Source: Cyclostephanos tholiformis
Lineage: Eukaryota > Bacillariophyta > Thalassiosirophyceae > Thalassiosirales > Thalassiosiraceae
Direction: 5' to 3'
Assembly (NCBI GenBank): GCA_036939975.1
Contig: JALLPB010001205.1
Location: 1-10,877 of the forward strand
DNA length: 10,877 nucleotides
The first letter of the stretch is position 1; each line of letters starts with the position of its first letter. Below the pieces are notes generated by a model. That model had not been told where the DNA came from. It was given only the letters and a program-made list of their open reading frames with translations, and ran no database searches. Below, piece by piece: positions 6,852-10,877 of the stretch. The position numbers and the translations under genes are program-made.

Positions 6852-9800
6852 TTACTGCTTCGGTTGCAATCCCTTTTGAACACTGGTAATTCGGTCACCC
6901 AAACTCAATGCAATCCCCTGAGTCTTTGATCGAATCCGTATGTAGCCCGCAAGCTTGCCATCGTTGTCTTCCTTCTTCTCCACGGACACATTGACAAGAG
7001 CATCTTCCCCAAACACGCTGTCATTTGAAAATAAGGAGCATTAAATCATTAGGGAAGATGTAACAGCACAACGATACCAAAATACTGAAAGAATGTAAAA
7101 GAACAGACAGCGGTTTGCAAAGTGCTGAAAGACCACAATAATGCCTTGTCGGCATTTCTGTGGTCAAAAAATCTATCTTCCCTAGGATTTAACAGACAGC
7201 TGGCACTGGACAGGCAGTATCTAACACGAACCAGGGTGTCCTCGCAGGAGTCATGCGCTAAAAGCTTACCTCTTGGCGTACAAATTGGCAGCTAAAAAGC
7301 TTCCCTTCTCGCTTCTGTCATGTGGTGTAAGACAGGTCATGTTCGTAGAGGACACAATGTGATCAACAAATTCAATCAAATCGGCGATGGAAGTTGCAAT
7401 GGCGACCTTGTTTTCCCATTCGAATTCCGCCCACATGGATCTGAAGACCTCATCAGTGCAAGTTGCGGGGCGGATGTAATCCATGATATCCATATGAATA
7501 TCATTCAGGTTTATGTATCCCTTCTCTTGGGTGGCTGCATCCTCGTAGACAATAGTTCCAAAAATGTGCCCAGTCTCAGTGGACGAAACCTTAATGCTAG
7601 CACGAATCGTGATCTGATCCAATGGACCAATCGTTTGGCTCTGAGGCCTTTCCACAATCTTCATATCTCCCATGGTGCAGAGTTCGACGGTAAGGTTGGC
7701 CAGAGTATTGGGAGTGCGATTGATGATCAGGATCTCAAGGAGAATATCATAATCGTGCACCGTCACGAAGGCCTCAGCGTAGACTGGATCGGCGAATCCA
7801 CTGAGCTGGTAAACGTGGCTTAGCTCATTGCTTAGGAGAGAGCCACCATCGGCGTAACCAGTCGCCCTAGCAAGGTCGCTACCATCGTCAAGATCGAGGT
7901 CTCCACCCTGCGCTGTCAAAGAGCGAAGTTGTCGAAAGTGAATCAAATCATCCGCTTGGGTAGTGATGGTGACTTCTTTCGTCTCTTCAGCACTACTGCT
8001 TCCTTTATCCTGGACGTGCGCCAAAAAGGAAGCGAAGCTAGTTTTACCCTCAGTAAGCAAGGTATCTTTTAACAACGCCTTTGCCTTGGGATCCAACAAG
8101 GCTCGGCAGCAAAGGGTGACACGCTCACTGCAATCGGCAAGACTAGACTTTTGAGCGGACACGGTGACCTCCGCCATCTTAACAATTCCACACATTAAAA
8201 GAAGTGCTTTGACGGTCATGGATTTGACTGCCAACACATCAATACCGACGTCCGGCGCGCGCAGGCACAATTTTGTGAGGCAGGAGGAAACGATCGTCCC
8301 TAGGAATATATCGCCCCCAACAATCATTTTGCGCAGGTGAGGAGTCTTGTCCAAAGATTGGGCGACCTTGGGTTCTGAGTAAACGGTCTGTGTCGCATAA
8401 GTCCCATCAGAGAGGATTACGTTTTTGGTGACCATCTTCGGCCCCTTTGCGGCCGCGGCGGCCGCTTGTTCTTGTGCTTGCTTCTCCTCAGCCAGCACGA
8501 TAAATGGGGCGTTCCCAAGCTGTTTCGTTATGACATCGAATGCATTCTCCACCGTGTCCAGCGTTTCGCAGTACTCTCCAAGGATCCACAAACAGATGCA
8601 CATGACGCTGTTGTTTGTCACCTCATCCACCGTGTTGATAAGTTTCGAAAGGATGGCGGGACGGAGTGTGGGGTACCTCTCCACGATGGCCCTGACAAAG
8701 ATTATGACCTGCATGGCCCCGTCAGAGGAGAGGAAGTCCATCAGCGTGTGGACGACACTCTCGGCGACGTCGGGGAAGCGCACGGCACATCCATGGATGG
8801 CAGTGATGAGCATGTTGCGGTACACCTTGCCCTTGTCCTCGGAAGAGTCAGAGCTTTCCTGAGTAGTCTTGGTAACCTCCCTCTTCAGCGTGGTGACGAC
8901 ATCGGCGACATTTTTAGACGTCACGAGAGTCATGGCAACGTCGAGGACCTTCTTACAGATGTCGGGGTTGGGAGAGGAGAGCGCACGCATGATGTCGGGG
9001 AGAAGCTCCTGGAGGATTTTTGAGTGCTTCTTCTGGAGCTGTTCAAGGCGCTCCAGCACGATCATGATGACGTTATTGTCATTCTGGGAGTTGAGGAGGT
9101 TCGTGTACGTCACGGCCGCCGCGCGGACGGCCGTGGGCGAGTTTGAAAGCGATATAAGCGTCCACGCCGCCTCGTACGAAACGGCGGGGGATTCCGATGA
9201 AAGCATCTGGAATAGAACGCGGACGAAACGAGACTTTTGGTTGGGATCGCGCCGACACGCCTTGCGGGTGAGATCAAGGACCTGGAGGGCGAAACCGTCC
9301 CCGAACTTGCTTACGTCGTCCAGGTTCTTGGCAAGGTATTTGATCGCCAAGTCCTCGGACTCGTTGTACAGCATGAGGAATGCGTTCCTGCGCGCCCCCA
9401 CATCAGTCTCGGCGCTTATGAAGGCGTCGACGAGCTCGGGACCGTCGGGAATAAGAGTCTCTCCATGCAGCCGGTGCGCGTGGTATACGGCCATGGCGGC
9501 ATTCTTCCTGACGTACGGATGACGATGTTGCAAGCACGCCTTGATGCTGGGGATGATGGGACCCAAAATTTCCTCGTCCTTGACCTTGCAGAGGAAGCGA
9601 AGCATCGATCCCCGGACATACTCGTTGGGGTGGTTGAGGTCGTTCATGAGCGCATTGCAGACCAATATCATCTCGGGTAGGAGCTTCCGCTGGACCGGCT
9701 GCCCCCCCGACGCCGCGCGCAGGACCTCGTCCGACGACGGTTCCTGATATTTGGGCACGACCTCCCAGTAGAGCATGCAGAGCTTCTTGAGCGGTTTATC

Positions 9801-9917
9801 GTCAGAGTTTATGCAGAAGCGGATGACCTGCATAAGGATGCGGGGCATGGCCTCGCCCCCTAGCATGGCCATAATGGCCGCTTTGAGGGCGTGCCTCTTA
9901 ATCTGTGTGTGTGGGTG

Positions 9918-9967
<50 letters not shown>

Positions 9968-10430
9968 NGTTGGGGGGGGTATGACATTCCGGAGGAAACA
10001 CGAGATTTGACGAATTAGGAAAATAATTTGATATTGAGTTGGTTGGAAATTGAATGATGCAACCCATCCGACCGCGGGGAATAATAATTGAAGGACGACA
10101 AATTGGAAAAGAAGACCATATATGATAGGGTCGCCGAAACATGGGAGAAAAAAATGGGAAGTTCGGTGCCGATCACCTCCAACGATGTAGCACCAACGCT
10201 TCCTCCCTCTCTCTACCCCATGAAAATAAACATTATTTTTCGGATCCGCGACCGGATCTCCCCACTCCCCCCCGCCCTTCACTCGGCAAACGACACACAA
10301 CACCCACCTTGGGATCATTGCTCTCAAGCTGCTTGGCTATTTCCTCCTCGGACGGTAGCCCCCCCGCCGTCACGTCCGAGGCGAGGGTGAAAGTGCAGTA
10401 TGATTCGTTGCTGTTAGTTGCGGCCGACAT
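6852..10430 (-). CDS. COPB1: coatomer subunit beta (beta-COP), three exons
   Basis: This is a core subunit of the COPI coat, which recruits cargo and bends Golgi membrane for retrograde Golgi-to-ER and intra-Golgi traffic; it forms the adaptor-like half of coatomer with gamma, delta and zeta. Exons are 10430-10308, 9902-7270 and 7017-6852, joining in frame to 973 residues (human is about 953). Residues ~20-510 form the adaptin-like helical-repeat trunk, with strong matches [17 protein letters not shown] (132-148), [10 protein letters not shown] (167-176) and LWILGEYC (479-486). A flexible linker follows with an alanine run (521-526) and GTYATQ (541-546). The beta-COP C-terminal domain is at ~690-830 ([10 protein letters not shown], 743-752), then the appendage platform with [10 protein letters not shown] (842-851), [10 protein letters not shown] (864-873) and STNMTCLTP (893-901). 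Exon 3 supplies the conserved end [13 protein letters not shown] and [16 protein letters not shown]. The start has a good context (AAACCATG). About 16 residues are inserted after VPK (90-92) relative to the human protein as I remember it. Without exon 3 the frame stops two codons after LYAK. Confidence 0.95.
7018..7269 (-). other. beta-COP intron 2 (252 bases)
   Basis: The donor is GTAAGC directly after LYAK plus two bases of the next codon; the acceptor is TTTTCAAATGACAG. Splicing completes a Ser codon (AG|C) and restores the conserved LYAKS-VFGEDA junction of beta-COP. It contains a 35-base hairpin (7131-7165) flanked by a 10-bp inverted repeat (7050-7059 and 7175-7184), and a 10-base direct repeat AACAGACAGC (7102-7111 and 7191-7200). 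Confidence 0.9.
7131..7165. repeat. hairpin inside beta-COP intron 2
   Basis: GACCACA (7131-7137) pairs with TGTGGTC (7159-7165) and AATGCC (7140-7145) with GGCATT (7151-7156), leaving a 2x2 internal loop and the 5-base loop TTGTC. Further out, TAGGGAAGAT (7050-7059) and ATCTTCCCTA (7175-7184) are reverse complements. Whether it affects splicing or is an old foldback insertion is not evident. Confidence 0.65.
9903..10307 (-). other. beta-COP intron 1 (405 bases)
   Basis: The donor GTGGGTG follows exon 1 (ending NDPK, phase 0); the acceptor CACACACAG precedes exon 2 (starting [10 protein letters not shown]). The resulting junction NDPK-IKRHALK matches the beta-COP pattern D.K.K..ALK. Read without splicing, exon 1 meets a stop within 25 codons. 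The 3' part of the intron is an extreme C homopolymer on this strand, in the position of the polypyrimidine tract. Confidence 0.88.
9920..9967. repeat. 48-base G homopolymer (C on gene strand) with adjacent N
   Basis: Forty-eight consecutive G lie at 9920-9967, then an N at 9968, GTT and another eight G (9972-9979). On the beta-COP strand it is a C tract ending about 15 bases before the intron 1 acceptor. The N and the length suggest that the assembler or sequencer could not resolve it, so the true length is uncertain. Confidence 0.9.
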
Positions 10431-10571
10431 GGTTTATGATCTTGTGTGAGAGGATATCAGTGCATTGATTGGCCTTGCTTCGTTGATCGTCGCAACTGAA
10501 ACTGTCTCCCCCCGTCTTGTTTGTGTTGTTGCTGTGTTGTGTTTTTTGTTGTTTGGTCCTGTGGGATGGTT

Positions 10572-10591
10572 GGGGGGGCGGGGCGGGGGGG
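10572..10591 (+). promoter_or_regulatory. G-quadruplex-type G tract in the beta-COP promoter
   Basis: Runs of 7, 4 and 7 G separated by single C bases give at least four runs of three or more G within 20 bases, fulfilling the usual quadruplex pattern. It lies about 140 bases upstream of the beta-COP ATG, on the strand opposite the gene. The complementary strand reads like GC-box sequence. Confidence 0.4.
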
Positions 10592-10618
10592 ATCCATTAT
10601 TATCATCTATCTCTAGAG

Positions 10619-10776
10619 GTACGATATCATACTCTCTCTTACGGTAGATACACAAGATTGGGAGGCCAGCCGTTGTGGCTGGTCCACAAATTTTTTTACT
10701 TTTAACGTACGATACCACTTCTACGATACGACATCGTACTACCTGGCCTACCTAGAAGTGTACTATATCGTACGTA
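10619..10776. repeat. cluster of TACGATA motifs in both orientations
   Basis: GTACGATA occurs at 10619-10626 and 10707-10714, CTACGATACG at 10721-10730, ATCGTAC at 10733-10739 and TATCGTACGTAT at 10766-10777 (inverse orientation). TACGAT (10722-10727) and ATCGTA (10733-10738) form a 6-bp inverted pair. Another copy lies at 6578-6586 beyond the 3' end of beta-COP. They could be binding sites or pieces of a degenerate repeat. Confidence 0.45.
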
Positions 10777-10877
10777 TCAATTACATTTTTTCTAAAATAT
10801 ACTAACCGGTCTGAGCTTAAAGTGAGGTTGAGGGAAATGAGGGGGAAGCCCCCTAAAATTATGTTACACTATTTTTT

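Larger units (their letters stand above)
10431..10877 (-). promoter_or_regulatory. beta-COP 5' flank / presumed promoter
   Basis: This is the stretch upstream of the beta-COP ATG, up to the window edge. It holds a G/C tract at 10572-10591, an AT-rich segment near 10691-10703 and the TACGATA motif cluster. No clear TATA box or transcription start could be fixed. The minus-strand open frame 10718-10434 ends immediately before the beta-COP ATG but begins with GTG, so it is not credited as an upstream ORF. The plus-strand frames there are short and unassigned. Confidence 0.4.

Noticed and set aside
7320..9680. Five plus-strand open frames of 145-217 codons (e.g. 7320-7823, 8466-9023, 8869-9522).
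   Set aside because: They lie antisense to the beta-COP exon, overlap one another and show no domain; they are shadows of its codon bias.
9903..10142. A continuous 958-codon frame (10142-7266) reading into intron 1 and giving a poly-proline N-terminus.
   Set aside because: The poly-proline run is the C homopolymer of intron 1. Exon 1 upstream supplies the conserved beta-COP start and joins at good splice sites.
10434..10718. Upstream ORF ending three bases before the beta-COP ATG.
   Set aside because: It has no ATG start (opens with GTG) and a low-complexity peptide; the position is probably coincidental.

Overview
The window is eukaryotic nuclear DNA. Its one intact gene, on the minus strand at 6852-10430, encodes the beta subunit of the COPI vesicle coat (coatomer subunit beta, beta-COP). 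It has three exons with GT-AG introns and a predicted product of 973 residues. The remaining ~6.5 kb on the left is AT-rich, repeat-bearing DNA holding decayed, apparently transposon-associated coding sequence. Decayed DUF6818/Myb-like families of this type are, from memory, common in stramenopile genomes, so a diatom or related alga is my best guess. That assignment is inference, not proof.

Layout, left to right. 1-1126: no convincing gene; a 14-bp direct repeat, an ACA/GAT-rich low-complexity stretch, a G11 run, and at the extreme left a weak candidate for a first exon that would leave the window. 1127-2092 (minus): a broken gene for a DUF6818-like (Myb/SANT-like) DNA-binding protein, with two mutually compensating frameshifts and two in-frame stops. 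2252-2389 and 2929-3075: two diverged direct copies of one repeat, each centred on a 14-bp-arm hairpin whose stem differences between copies are mostly paired. 3229-4158 (minus): coding-like remnant rich in K, E and Q. 4159-4419: AT-rich spacer with a 16-bp perfect palindrome. 4420-6030 (plus): coding-like but unrecognised. 6034-6474 (plus): decayed SANT/Myb gene with one in-frame TGA. 6475-6851: intergenic sequence and the beta-COP 3' UTR.

The beta-COP gene carries two structural oddities. Intron 1 contains a 48-base C homopolymer on its own strand (G on the plus strand) followed by an N. Intron 2 contains a 35-base hairpin. Its 3' UTR has a hairpin whose loop displays the AATAAA polyadenylation signal. 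The 5' flank (10431-10877) holds a G-quadruplex-type G tract and a cluster of TACGATA motifs in both orientations.

Only beta-COP is likely to make a functional protein. It would act in the heptameric coatomer on Golgi membranes, in retrograde Golgi-to-ER and intra-Golgi transport. I found no CRISPR array, rRNA or tRNA. The most unusual signal is the pair of hairpin repeats with covarying stems.
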